DNA of 64,000 nucleotides from Acidimicrobiia bacterium (GCA_022828135.1 JAJEJB010000006.1:62001-126000), one strand, 5' to 3'; positions 1 through 8,096 are shown, numbered from the stretch's first letter. Notes: a model not told the origin generated them from the sequence alone. A program made the numbers and translations.

Positions 1-693
1 GACGATGACGCAGGTCCGGCCGTCCACCTCGCCGACGATCTCCTTGGCCGAGACCTCGTGCTTGGCGTTCTGGCGGCGCTTGTGGACGATGGCCAGATCC
101 GCGTGCAGCAGATTGGTGTAACGCTCCGCCACCTTCACCCGTCCGGCGTCGGGTGACACGATCACCAGGTCCTCGCCCCGCAGCGTTTGCAGGTACTCGA
201 GCAGCACCGGCATGGCCGTCAGGTGGTCGACCGGGCCGTCGAAGAACCCCTGGATCTGCCCGGAGTGCAGGTCCACCGACAGCAGCCGCTTCGCGCCCGC
301 AGCCAGGAACAGGTCGGCCAGCAGCCGAGCGGAGATGGGCTCGCGCCCCGAGGCCTTCCGGTCCTGGCGGGCGTACCCGTAGAACGGCGCCACGACGGTA
401 ATGCGCTTGGCGGATGCCCGCTTGGCCGCGTCCACCATGACGAGCTGCTCCAGGATCGCATCGTTGATGGAGCCGCCCTCCCATTCGGCGTGGGTGCCGA
501 CGATGAAGGCGTCGCAGCCGCGGATCGATTCGCCGTAACGGACGTGGATCTCCCCGTTGGCGAAGTCCTCGATGTGGGTCGTGCCGAGCGGCACCCCCAG
601 TTCGGAGCACACACTGGAAGCAAAGGCCAGACTCGACCGCCCGGCCACGACACGGAGCTCTTTGTGGGTCTGCTGCTTCATGGCGACCGGCAT
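1..693 (-). CDS. prs: Ribose-phosphate pyrophosphokinase, 3' part cut by window edge
   Basis: PRPP synthetase makes phosphoribosyl pyrophosphate from ribose 5-phosphate and ATP for nucleotide, histidine and tryptophan synthesis in the cytosol. The frame is open from ATG 693 to base 1, giving 231 residues; the family usually has about 310-325, so the C-terminal quarter with the PRPP-binding loop lies outside. Visible family motifs are NGEIHVRYGESIRG (about 45-60), PFYGYARQDRK (about 100-110), SVDLHSGQIQGFF (about 140-155) and VSPDAGRVKVAERY. An alternative start is ATG 681. A tRNA-Gln gene lies upstream on the same strand; in many actinobacteria glmU sits next to prs, and it is not seen on this side. 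Confidence 0.95.
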   Translation of the reverse strand, partial: MPVAMKQQTHKELRVVAGRSSLAFASSVCSELGVPLGTTHIEDFANGEIHVRYGESIRGCDAFIVGTHAEWEGGSINDAILEQLVMVDAAKRASAKRITVVAPFYGYARQDRKASGREPISARLLADLFLAAGAKRLLSVDLHSGQIQGFFDGPVDHLTAMPVLLEYLQTLRGEDLVIVSPDAGRVKVAERYTNLLHADLAIVHKRRQNAKHEVSAKEIVGEVDGRTCVIV

Positions 694-791
694 TGTAGGA
701 CGGCAACGCGATGGCGGGTGGGGCAAAGCCCGATTCGACGGAAGCACCACTTCAGGGGGTGTGCGGAACAGCCGTCACCGCGGGAGGGATG

Positions 792-864
792 CTGGCCGGG
801 CAGGACTCGAACCTGCAACATCCGGAGCCAAAGTCCGACGTTCTACCACTTGAACTACCGGCCA
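792..864 (-). tRNA. tRNA-Gln (anticodon TTG)
   Basis: On the minus strand the sequence folds into a full cloverleaf: acceptor TGGCCGG/CCGGCCA (7 bp), D arm GTTC/GAAC, anticodon arm TCGGA/TCCGG with loop CTTTGGC giving anticodon TTG (reads CAA), and T arm GCAGG-TTCGAGT-CCTGC. The discriminator base is G, as usual for tRNA-Gln. The 3' CCA is not encoded (GCATCC follows), so it must be added after transcription. It is transcribed toward prs. Confidence 0.96.
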
Positions 865-944
865 TCGGCGCCTGCCTGGGAGGCGGACGGCCCGATCCAC
901 ACTAGCGAACGCAGAGGGGATGCGTGTTCGGCCGCATGCCCCGG

Positions 945-960
945 TAGGGTTCACGCCCCG
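945..960 (+). promoter_or_regulatory. Possible -10 element for a leaderless bS22 mRNA
   Basis: TAGGGT at 945-950 matches the actinobacterial TANNNT -10 pattern. The GTG start of the small ribosomal protein gene follows only nine bases later, with no Shine-Dalgarno sequence between them. This spacing would put the transcription start at or next to the start codon, so translation would be leaderless. This is inferred from spacing only. Confidence 0.35.
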
Positions 961-1052
961 TGGGATCGCTCATCAAGAAGCGCCGCAAGCGCATGCGCAA
1001 GAAGAAGCACAAGAAGATGCTTCGGCGCACCCGGCATCAACGGCGCAAGTAG
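960..1052 (+). CDS. Small ribosomal protein bS22-like (AURKAIP1/COX24 domain), 30 aa
   Basis: A 30-residue, extremely basic protein starting at GTG 960 (V/M-GSLIKKRRKRMRKKKHKKM...) and ending RHQRRK. It matches the short actinobacterial AURKAIP1/COX24-domain protein, known as bS22 in mycobacterial 30S structures, which typically begins MGSVIKKRRKRM and has about 33 residues. It should bind 16S rRNA in the small subunit. It stands alone between tRNA-Gln (opposite strand) and ispE (convergent). No ribosome-binding site is visible upstream, and a TAGGGT box nine bases before the GTG suggests leaderless translation. It is easily missed because of its size and GTG start. Confidence 0.85.
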   Translation: MGSLIKKRRKRMRKKKHKKMLRRTRHQRRK

Positions 1053-1076
1053 CCACCGGCACTCCCACCAGTCCCC

Positions 1077-1808
1077 TCAGAGGGTCGCAGCGGCCGCTTC
1101 GGTAGTGGTGGCCACGATGCGGCCCTGCCCCGGGTGGGCGCCGGCGACGAACCAGGTGCTGCCGCTCCCGGCCAGATGTGGCGTCATCCCGGTGGAATCG
1201 CCCAGCCGGTCTCGCCACACCGCCAACTCCGGCACGACCCGCAGCGCAGCGGCCTCCAGGTCGTTGCCGTGCTCGCCGGCCGGGCCGCCCAGATCGTCCC
1301 ACGCCGCGTACACGGCTGCGGTGTCGCATCCCACCGGTGACAGCTGCAGGGTGTACTGCTCGCAGACGTAAGGCAGCGGATCGACGATCTCGCCGATGCC
1401 CCGCACCCGGGCCCGGCCACCGGCAAGACAGAACGCCACGTCCGCGCCGATCGATGCCGCCGCTGAGGTGTCGCCGAACCGGGCCCAGCGCAGCACTGCG
1501 GCCGCATCGGCCGAGCCGCCCCCCAGACCGGCCCCGACCGGGATCCGCTTGTACACGGTGACCTGCGCCAGTTGGCCGCACAGCGCCAGTGCACGCTCGA
1601 CGAGGTTCTGACCGGGACGGGCCACGCCGTGCAACTCGTTGCCCGTCTCATCGAGCATCCGCAAGCCGGACTTGCCCGCCACGATCTCGAGCCGGTCGGA
1701 GAAGTCGAGCGTCACCATCTCGGCGTCGACGGTGTGATAGCCGTCCGGCCGCACGCCAGTGATCCGCAGACTGAGCGTCAGCTTGGCCGGCGCGGATGCC
1801 TCGATCAC
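1077..1808 (-). CDS. ispE: 4-diphosphocytidyl-2-C-methyl-D-erythritol kinase
   Basis: IspE phosphorylates CDP-methylerythritol in the non-mevalonate (MEP) isoprenoid pathway. The protein is 243 aa, shorter than the usual 280-310, but has the GHMP-kinase features: N-terminal APAKLTLSLRITGVRPDGYH (6-25), the glycine-rich ATP loop PVGAGLGGGSADAA (90-104), GADVAF (121-126) and a C-terminal GSGSTWFV. The shortness seems to come from trimmed loops, not truncation. In mycobacteria and relatives ispE follows rsmA directly; here an oppositely oriented molybdenum hydroxylase gene separates them, so ispE may need its own promoter inside or upstream of that gene. Confidence 0.93.
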   Translation of the reverse strand: MIEASAPAKLTLSLRITGVRPDGYHTVDAEMVTLDFSDRLEIVAGKSGLRMLDETGNELHGVARPGQNLVERALALCGQLAQVTVYKRIPVGAGLGGGSADAAAVLRWARFGDTSAAASIGADVAFCLAGGRARVRGIGEIVDPLPYVCEQYTLQLSPVGCDTAAVYAAWDDLGGPAGEHGNDLEAAALRVVPELAVWRDRLGDSTGMTPHLAGSGSTWFVAGAHPGQGRIVATTTEAAAATL

Positions 1809-1858
1809 ACCGCGAAGCTACAGTCCACGGGTTGCGCCGCGAGGAGAGGGAGAGAACC

Positions 1859-4186
1859 TTGCCTTCAGGCTCGTTCATGGGCAACGCCGTGCTGAGGAGA
1901 GAGGACCCCGACCTGCTCACCGGCGAGGCCCGCTATGTGGGCGACATGACGCCGCCCGGCACGGTGCATGTCGTCTTCGTGCGCTCGGTGATGGCCCACG
2001 CTCGAATCGCGGCCGTCGACACCGAAGCCGCCCGGTCGGCTCCCGGAGTTGTCGGCGTGTACACGGCCTCGGACGTGCCGATCGCCCCCCAGCAATTGTT
2101 CATCATGCTGCCGCCGGAGCTGACCCGGCTGCCGCTGACGGACAAGGCCCGCTATGTGGGCGACCCGATCGCGGCCGTGGTGGCCGAGTCTCGCGCCGCC
2201 GCGGTGGATGCGGCCGAGCTGGTGGAGGTCGACTACGACCCCCTTCCCGCGGTGACCGACCCGTTCGAGGCCCTGGAACCCGACGCCCCGGTGGTGGTCG
2301 AGGCCCACGGGTCCAACCAGGCCATCGTTTTCGCCAGCACGGCCGACCCCGACGCCATGTCGGGCCACGATGAGGTGGTGACGGCCCGCTTCGTCAACCA
2401 TCGGATGTCGGGGGCGCCCATCGAGCCGTCCGCCGCGCTGGCGGCCCCCGGCGACGGCGACCGCGGCGACGGAGTGACGCTGTGGTGCACGACCCAGCGG
2501 CCCCATGAGGTGCGCGACATGGTGGCCGCGGCCCTCGAAGCGCCCCCGCACGAGGTGAGGGTGATCGCCCCGGCGGTGGGCGGCGGCTTCGGCTCCAAGG
2601 CCGTCGTGTACCCGGAGTTCATCATGGTGACGTGGCTGGCCCGGCAGCTGGGGCGGCCCGTCAAATGGGTCGAGACTCGCAGCGAGAACCTCGTCAACAT
2701 GAGCCAGGGCCGAGACCACGTGCACGATGTCGAACTCGGCCTCAGCGCGGACGGCACGTTCCGCTGGATCAGGATCAACGTCACCGCCAATGTGGGCGCC
2801 TATCCGGCTATCGGCGCGTTCCTGCCCTTCTTCACCATGTTGATGGCGTCGGGGCCCTACCGCATCCCCGCGGTCCACTACGAAGCGGTCGCCGCCATCA
2901 CCAACACCACGCCGGTGGCGGCCTTCCGGGGGGCGGGACGGCCCGAAGCGACCGTGACGCTGGAGCAGATAGTCGACATGGCGGCGAGCAAGCTGGGGAT
3001 CGACCCCGCCGAGCTGCGACGGCGCAACCTGCTCGCGCCCACCGACTTCCCCCTCACCACGCCCACCGGCGCCAACATGGACTGCGGCGAGTATGCCCGC
3101 GCCCTCGCGCTGGCCCTGGAGACGGCCGGATACGACGACCTGAGGGCTGAGCAGGCTCGCCGGCGCGCCGACGGCAGCCGGAAGCTGCTCGGCATCGGTG
3201 TGTCCTCCTATGTGGAGATAACCGCAGTCGGGCTGTTCAACGAGTTCGGATCGGTCACCGTCGAGCTGGACGGCACCATCACCGCCCGGGTGGGCACCGC
3301 CTCCCACGGCCAGGGGCACGCCACCGCCTTCTCCCAGATCCTGGGAGAGGTCCTGGGCGTGCCCGCCGAGCAGGTCAGGGTGATCCACAGCGACACCGGC
3401 GAGGTACCGCGGGGCACCGGCACGGTGGCGTCACGCTCGCTGCAGATCGGCGGCAGCGCGGTGTTCACCGCCGCCAACGAGGTCCTCGAGGCGGCCCGGC
3501 GCCTCGCGGCCGGCCTGCTGGAGGCCGACCGCGGCGACATAGTGGTGGCTCCCGGGGGCCTGGCCGTGGCCGGAGTGCCCGCCAGGACGGTGTCGTGGGC
3601 CGATCTGGCCGCGGCCGCGGCTTCCGACGACCGGCCGGCCGGCGACGAGCCCGGGGGACTGGCCGCCGAGACCGACTTCAACCAGGGCGAGTCGAGCTAC
3701 CCGTTCGGCGCTCATGTGTCGGTGGTGGAGATCGATGCCGACACCGGCGACACGAGGGTGCTGCGCCACATCGCGGTCGACGACTGCGGCCGGATCCTCA
3801 ACCCGCTGCTGGTGCAGGGACAGGTCCACGGAGGGGTCGCCACCGGGATCTCGCAGGCCCTGTACGAGGAGACGACGTACGACTCCGACGGCAATCCCCG
3901 CAACACCAACTTCGCCGACTACGCCATCCCGGCCGCCTCGGAGCTGCCCCGGTTCGAGATGGCCCACACCGAGACGCCGACGCCGCTCAATCCGCTCGGC
4001 GCCAAAGGCATCGGCGAGTCGGGCACGATCGGATCCACCCCGGCGGTGCAGTCCGCCGTGCTCGACGCACTGGCACCGCTGGGCATCGACCATCTGGACA
4101 TGCCGTTCACGCCCCAGCGGGTCTGGCGGGCCATCGCCGCAGCCGAGAGGCCGAGCTTGCGAGGCCGTGGCCCGAGCGGCCCGTGA
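1859..4186 (+). CDS. CoxL-like molybdenum hydroxylase large subunit (form II, xanthine/aldehyde dehydrogenase family)
   Basis: Molybdopterin-cytosine-dinucleotide-binding large subunit of the xanthine dehydrogenase/CO dehydrogenase family. The start chosen is TTG 1859, preceded by a GGAGAGGGAG Shine-Dalgarno run at 1842-1851; ATG 1877 lacks one. The 775 aa fit the family. N-terminal ALD_DH_C-like domain, then VGGGFGSK (about 240), AAFRGAGRPEA (about 355) and C-terminal GAKGIGESGTIGS (about 715) with the presumed catalytic Glu. FRGAGR, not AYRCSFR, marks form II, so CO is unlikely to be the substrate. No medium (FAD) or small (2Fe-2S) subunit is adjacent. It lies opposite to, and between, rsmA and ispE. 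The last residues GPSGP and the stop come from a dispersed repeat. Confidence 0.88.
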   Translation: MPSGSFMGNAVLRREDPDLLTGEARYVGDMTPPGTVHVVFVRSVMAHARIAAVDTEAARSAPGVVGVYTASDVPIAPQQLFIMLPPELTRLPLTDKARYVGDPIAAVVAESRAAAVDAAELVEVDYDPLPAVTDPFEALEPDAPVVVEAHGSNQAIVFASTADPDAMSGHDEVVTARFVNHRMSGAPIEPSAALAAPGDGDRGDGVTLWCTTQRPHEVRDMVAAALEAPPHEVRVIAPAVGGGFGSKAVVYPEFIMVTWLARQLGRPVKWVETRSENLVNMSQGRDHVHDVELGLSADGTFRWIRINVTANVGAYPAIGAFLPFFTMLMASGPYRIPAVHYEAVAAITNTTPVAAFRGAGRPEATVTLEQIVDMAASKLGIDPAELRRRNLLAPTDFPLTTPTGANMDCGEYARALALALETAGYDDLRAEQARRRADGSRKLLGIGVSSYVEITAVGLFNEFGSVTVELDGTITARVGTASHGQGHATAFSQILGEVLGVPAEQVRVIHSDTGEVPRGTGTVASRSLQIGGSAVFTAANEVLEAARRLAAGLLEADRGDIVVAPGGLAVAGVPARTVSWADLAAAAASDDRPAGDEPGGLAAETDFNQGESSYPFGAHVSVVEIDADTGDTRVLRHIAVDDCGRILNPLLVQGQVHGGVATGISQALYEETTYDSDGNPRNTNFADYAIPAASELPRFEMAHTETPTPLNPLGAKGIGESGTIGSTPAVQSAVLDALAPLGIDHLDMPFTPQRVWRAIAAAERPSLRGRGPSGP

Positions 4187-4214
4187 GCGAAGCGAACAAG
4201 AGCGGGAAACACCC
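4141..4214 (+). repeat. Dispersed 3'-end repeat, copy 1
   Basis: Contains the module with GAGGCCGAGC at the 5' side and then the core GGCCCGAGCGGCCCGTGAGCG followed closely by AGCGAACAAGAGCGGGA, shared with copies near 12.0, 22.0, 38.9, 49.8 and 58.7 kb. It supplies the last codons and the TGA stop of the molybdenum hydroxylase gene. Orientation is the same relative to the upstream gene as in all other copies. It sits between the convergent hydroxylase and rsmA genes. Confidence 0.85.
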
Positions 4215-4230
4215 GAGCGGGTAGGGACTG

Positions 4231-5064
4231 CTATGGCTCGGTCCGGGCCAGGTTGATCCACTGATCCAGGGTCAGCACCTCGGGACGGCTGGCAGGGTCC
4301 ACTCCCGCGGCCGCAAACCCGTCGGAGGTGACCAGCCCGGCCAGCGAGCGGCGCAGCATCTTGCGCCTCTGGCCGAACCCGGCCCGCACCAGCCGTCCGA
4401 AGCGAGCCTCGGACTTCGGCGGCAACGGCACAGCCGGCGGGCCCTGACGGCGCTCGATCTTGACCACCACAGACTCGACTCTGGGCCGGGGCCGGAAGAC
4501 CGAGGCCGGGACCTTGGCCACCAGCCGGGCCGTGCCCTGCCGCTCCACGAGAACGCTGGGGATGCCCCGGGCCCGCGATCCGGGAGGAGCGACGAGCCGC
4601 TCCCCCACCTCGCGCTGCACCATCACCACCATCACCAGAATGGCGGCCGCGTCGTGCAGCAGGTCGACGACCAGCCCGGTGGCGATGTTGTACGGCAGGT
4701 TGGCCACCAGCATCCAACGGTCCGATCCCTCCAGAACGTCGTCGAGGTCCAGCGTCGCCGCGTCGCCCTCGACCACCTCGACGCGGTGTGCGCCCGCCTC
4801 GGCCACCACCTCGCGCAGTGCCGCCGCGAGGCCGGAGTCGACCTCCACGGCCCGCACCGCGGCACCCGTCTCCGCCAGCGCCAGGGTGAGCGAGCCGAGC
4901 CCGGCACCGATCTCCAGCACCCGGTCTGCCGGGCCCGCTCCGCTGAGCCGGGCAATGCGCCGCACCGTGTTGGGATCGGCCACGAAGTTCTGGCCGAGGG
5001 ACCGCCGCGGCGCCACGCCGAAACGTTCGATGAGCGCCCTCAGCTCCGACTCGGTATGGGTCAG
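4231..5064 (-). CDS. rsmA: 16S rRNA (adenine1518/1519-N6) dimethyltransferase RsmA/KsgA
   Basis: Dimethylates two adjacent adenines in helix 45 of 16S rRNA using S-adenosylmethionine. Motifs: SLGQNFVADPNT near the N-terminus, SAM-binding EIGAGLGSLTLAL, and the NLPYNIA catalytic motif. The first ATG/GTG/TTG in frame is GTG 5016, but homology typical of the family N-terminus (ELRALIERFGV) continues upstream, and no usual start codon exists there. CTG 5064 overlaps the rpf stop as CTGA, has AGGAAGAGG upstream, and gives 277 aa (family 270-290), so a CTG start is preferred. GTG 5016 (261 aa) is the conservative alternative. Part of metG-tatD-rpf-rsmA. Confidence 0.93.
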   Translation of the reverse strand: MTHTESELRALIERFGVAPRRSLGQNFVADPNTVRRIARLSGAGPADRVLEIGAGLGSLTLALAETGAAVRAVEVDSGLAAALREVVAEAGAHRVEVVEGDAATLDLDDVLEGSDRWMLVANLPYNIATGLVVDLLHDAAAILVMVVMVQREVGERLVAPPGSRARGIPSVLVERQGTARLVAKVPASVFRPRPRVESVVVKIERRQGPPAVPLPPKSEARFGRLVRAGFGQRRKMLRRSLAGLVTSDGFAAAGVDPASRPEVLTLDQWINLARTEP

Positions 5065-5654
5065 GAGGGCAGCCTCTTCCTGCAGGTCGGCCAGGGGTCC
5101 CAGCCGTTGATCTCGTAGAGCTGGTAGGCCATCTTGTCCTGATCCGAGGGCGAGGCGTCTATGGGATCAACCCCGACCAGGTCCGGGTAGTGCATCCCTG
5201 CCACCCAGTTCCAGGTACGGATCGAGAACTGGTAGGCGCCGCGGTACCGGCCGCTCTTGCTCACCGCCCGGTAATTCTGGGTCGATTCGCACTGCCGCAG
5301 GGCGTGCCACTGCGCCTCGGTGGTACCGGCCGGTATCGGATGCTTGACGGCGCCGGCTGCGGTGGTTGTGGTCGGTGGTCCAGTCGTTGTGGTCGTGGTC
5401 GTTGTCGTAGTCGTGGTCGTGGTGGTCGTTGTGCTCCTGTTCGCGTTGGCCAACTCCTCGGCCTTCCGAAGGGCCTCCTCGCGGGCCCGCCGGCGAGCCT
5501 CGGCCCACTTCTGGGCCCGATCCTCGAAGTCCTCCACGTCAACAGCTTCGACCGGCTCCGTCTGGGCCGCCGCGGGCGCGCCTGCCAGGGCCAGCATGGC
5601 GAGGAGGATCGTGCCGACCAGCCCCACCCGAGCGGCCCGGCCGGGCGCGCCCAT
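5061..5654 (-). CDS. Resuscitation-promoting-factor-like secreted transglycosylase
   Basis: Predicted secreted peptidoglycan-cleaving protein that may promote regrowth of dormant cells. ATG 5654 gives 197 aa and a clean signal peptide (basic GRAAR, then VGLVGTILLAMLALAGAPA, cleavage after AAA). A charged helical stretch follows, then a run of about 17 threonines and a TTTT/GPP linker, probably cell-wall spanning. The C-terminal Rpf/transglycosylase domain has WHALRQCESTQNY with the expected catalytic Glu after Cys, then YRGAYQFSIRTWNWVAG and a second Cys near the end (WPTC) that could pair with the first. It lacks the DUF348/G5 domains of RpfB, though it holds the rpfB position. It starts one base after the tatD stop. 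Confidence 0.9.
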   Translation of the reverse strand: MGAPGRAARVGLVGTILLAMLALAGAPAAAQTEPVEAVDVEDFEDRAQKWAEARRRAREEALRKAEELANANRSTTTTTTTTTTTTTTTTTGPPTTTTAAGAVKHPIPAGTTEAQWHALRQCESTQNYRAVSKSGRYRGAYQFSIRTWNWVAGMHYPDLVGVDPIDASPSDQDKMAYQLYEINGWDPWPTCRKRLPS

Positions 5655-5655
5655 C

Positions 5656-6423
5656 TCAGCCGGCCTCCTGATCGAGTCCGTAGAACAAGCGGGTTGTCGC
5701 CCAGGTGGCCCGCTCCACATCGGCGACGTCGAGGCCCTTCGCCTCGGCCACCGCCGCCCCCACAACGCCCACCAGCGCAGGCCGGTTCGTTTTGCCGCGG
5801 TGAGGCACCGGCGCCAGGTACGGGCTGTCGGTCTCGACCATCAGGCGGTCTAGCGGGCAGATCCGGGCCGCGTCGCGCACCTCGGCGGCCTTGGGGAAGG
5901 TGACGATCCCCGAGAACGACAGGACCGCGCCCCGTCGCAGGCACTCCTCTGCCTCCTCGCGTCCCCCGGTGAAGCAGTGCATCACTGTTCGCGACGGGGT
6001 TCCCTCGCGGTCGAGCACGGCGAGCGTGTCGTCCCAGGCCGACCGGGAGTGGACCACCAGCGGCAAGTCCCTGCGGTTGGCCAACTCCACCTGGGCTGCG
6101 AAGACCCGGCGCTGAACGGGGCGCGGCGAGTGGTCGTAGTGGTAGTCGAGTCCGGCCTCGCCCACAGCCACCACTTCAGGCCGCGCCATTAGAGCCTCCA
6201 ATCCGCCCATACCGCCGGAGGCCTCGTGGGGATGCACGCCAGCAGTGGCCCACACCCCCTCGTGGGCCTCGGCAACCGAGATCGCTCGGCAGGAGTCTTG
6301 CACATCTGTGCCCACAGTGACCAACACGCCGACGCCCGCGGCGCGCGCATCGGCGATCACCGGGCCCGCCGCATCCCCGGCCGGGAGATGGCAATGGTGA
6401 TCGGCCCAGGCCACATCAACCAC
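5656..6423 (-). CDS. TatD-family metal-dependent hydrolase/DNase
   Basis: TIM-barrel amidohydrolase-superfamily protein of 255 aa, normal for the family. The N-terminal DHHCHLP supplies the HxH metal pair; VGEAGLDYHYD carries the conserved Glu; PLVVHSRSA and MHCFTGG carry later metal-binding His; VETDSPYLAPVPHRGKTN carries the final Asp. TatD proteins act as 3'-5' exonucleases or D-aminoacyl-tRNA-deacylase-like enzymes; the exact substrate cannot be read here. The start is GTG 6423, five bases after the metG TAG, so translation is likely coupled. The order metG-tatD-rpf-rsmA is an actinobacterial hallmark. Confidence 0.92.
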   Translation of the reverse strand: MVDVAWADHHCHLPAGDAAGPVIADARAAGVGVLVTVGTDVQDSCRAISVAEAHEGVWATAGVHPHEASGGMGGLEALMARPEVVAVGEAGLDYHYDHSPRPVQRRVFAAQVELANRRDLPLVVHSRSAWDDTLAVLDREGTPSRTVMHCFTGGREEAEECLRRGAVLSFSGIVTFPKAAEVRDAARICPLDRLMVETDSPYLAPVPHRGKTNRPALVGVVGAAVAEAKGLDVADVERATWATTRLFYGLDQEAG

Positions 6424-6428
6424 GCCCC

Positions 6429-8096
6429 CTAGGCCGGGTTCGCGCCGTCACCGGCAAGATCGATGGTGTCCAGATCCACCTTGGAGAACAGGGGCTCGGG
6501 CTTGGGCAAACGCGTGCCGTGCGGCACGGCCGGGCGCTCCCAGCGCTCGACCGGGCCGAACAGGTCGTCGAGAGCGGCCGTCGAGAACGGCAGGTACGGG
6601 GCCAGTCCCGTGCGCACTCCGGCCATCGCCTCCAGCGCGGTCACCAGCACCGCGGCGGCGCGGTCCGGATCCACGGAGGCCAGCTTCCACGGCTCATTCG
6701 AGTTGAGGTAGGCGTTCACCCTTGAGGCCGCCTCCATGGCGCTGCGGAGGCCGGCCCGCAGCTCCACCCGCTCGATGCAATCGGCCTCCTCGCTCAGGGC
6801 GTCATCGGTGGCCGACAGAAGGGCGGTGTCGGAGGAATGCCGATCTCCGGCTTCGGGGACCACGCCCCCCAGCGCCGACTGGGCCAATGACAGCACCCGG
6901 TTCACGAGGTTGCCCCAAGTGGCGACCAACTCGTCGTTGATTCTTCGGGCGATCTCCTCGATGGAGACCTCGGTGTCGGCGTGCTCGGGCAGGGCCGCGG
7001 CGAGGGCGTAGCGCAGGGCGTCGGGCTCGAAGAGGCGGAGACCCTCGCCGATGGCCAGGCCGACGCCCCGGCCGGCGGCCATCTTCGCCCCGGAGAAGGT
7101 GACGTACTGGTTGGCGGGCACGTTGTCGGGCAGGTGCAGGCCGCCGTAGCCCATCAGCTGCGCGGGCCAAAGCATGGCGTGGAACGGGATGTTGTCCTTC
7201 CCGACGAAGTAGAGGTGGCGGGACTCGTCGTTGTGCCACCAGCGCTTCCAGGCATCGGGATCGCCGCTGCGGGCCGCCCATTCCTTGGACGCCGACAGGT
7301 AGCCGATCACCGCGTCGTACCAGACGTAGATGCGCTTCCCCTCGCCCAGGTCGTCGACGGGGAGTTCGACCCCCCAGTCCAGGTCCCGGGTGATGGCCCG
7401 GTCATGCAATCCCTCGTTGGTCCAGCCGAAGGACGAGTTGAGAACGTGGGGCCTCCATCCCCGGCGGGTCTTGAGCCAGTCGGCGACCCGCTCAGTGAAG
7501 TCCGAGTAGCGATAGTAGAAGTGCTCGGTGGGTCGCAGTTCGGGCACGGCCCCGCTGATCTTGGAACGGGGCTCGATCAGATCGGTGGCGTCCAGGGTGG
7601 TGCCGCAGTGCTCGCACTGGTCGCCGCGGGCCGCCCCATAGTCGCAGCGCGGGCAGGTGCCCTCGATGTAGCGGTCGGGCAGGAAGCGCTCGCCGACGGG
7701 GTCGTAGAACTGCTCGGACACCCGCTTGTCGATATGGCCGTTCTTCAGCTGGACCAGGAACATGTCCTGGGTGACCTCGGCATGGTTCTGCGTGCCGGTA
7801 GTGGTGTACAGGTCCCACGAGATACCGAGCATCTCCCACTGGTCACAGAACTCGGAGTGGTAGCGCTCGACGATCTCCGACGGCGTCACACCCTCGGCGT
7901 CGGCCCGCACAGTGATCGGCGTGCCGTGCACGTCGGACCCGCTGACCATGAGAACGTCGTTGCCGGCCAGCCGCTGGTAGCGGGCGTAGATGTCCGCCGG
8001 CAGGTAGGCCCCAGCGAGGTGGCCGAGGTGCCGACTCCCAGACGCGTAGGGCCACGCCACCGCGACCAGTACCGGCACCGCCATGGGGGGCCACAT
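6429..8096 (-). CDS. metG: Methionyl-tRNA synthetase
   Basis: Class I synthetase charging tRNA-Met. At 555 aa it is the standard catalytic plus anticodon-binding form without a C-terminal tRNA-binding domain. HLGH (about 23-26) is the HIGH motif. A zinc knuckle CPRCDYG...CEHC has four cysteines. WTNEGLHDR, VWYDAVIGY and FVGKDNIPFHAMLWPA are typical. The KMSKS loop is unusual: FSGAKMAAGRG at about 330, where the second Lys and both Ser are lost. ATG 8084 (MAVPVLVAVAWPYA) is an alternative start close to the usual family start. The gene leads the metG-tatD-rpf-rsmA set. Confidence 0.95.
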   Translation of the reverse strand: MWPPMAVPVLVAVAWPYASGSRHLGHLAGAYLPADIYARYQRLAGNDVLMVSGSDVHGTPITVRADAEGVTPSEIVERYHSEFCDQWEMLGISWDLYTTTGTQNHAEVTQDMFLVQLKNGHIDKRVSEQFYDPVGERFLPDRYIEGTCPRCDYGAARGDQCEHCGTTLDATDLIEPRSKISGAVPELRPTEHFYYRYSDFTERVADWLKTRRGWRPHVLNSSFGWTNEGLHDRAITRDLDWGVELPVDDLGEGKRIYVWYDAVIGYLSASKEWAARSGDPDAWKRWWHNDESRHLYFVGKDNIPFHAMLWPAQLMGYGGLHLPDNVPANQYVTFSGAKMAAGRGVGLAIGEGLRLFEPDALRYALAAALPEHADTEVSIEEIARRINDELVATWGNLVNRVLSLAQSALGGVVPEAGDRHSSDTALLSATDDALSEEADCIERVELRAGLRSAMEAASRVNAYLNSNEPWKLASVDPDRAAAVLVTALEAMAGVRTGLAPYLPFSTAALDDLFGPVERWERPAVPHGTRLPKPEPLFSKVDLDTIDLAGDGANPA

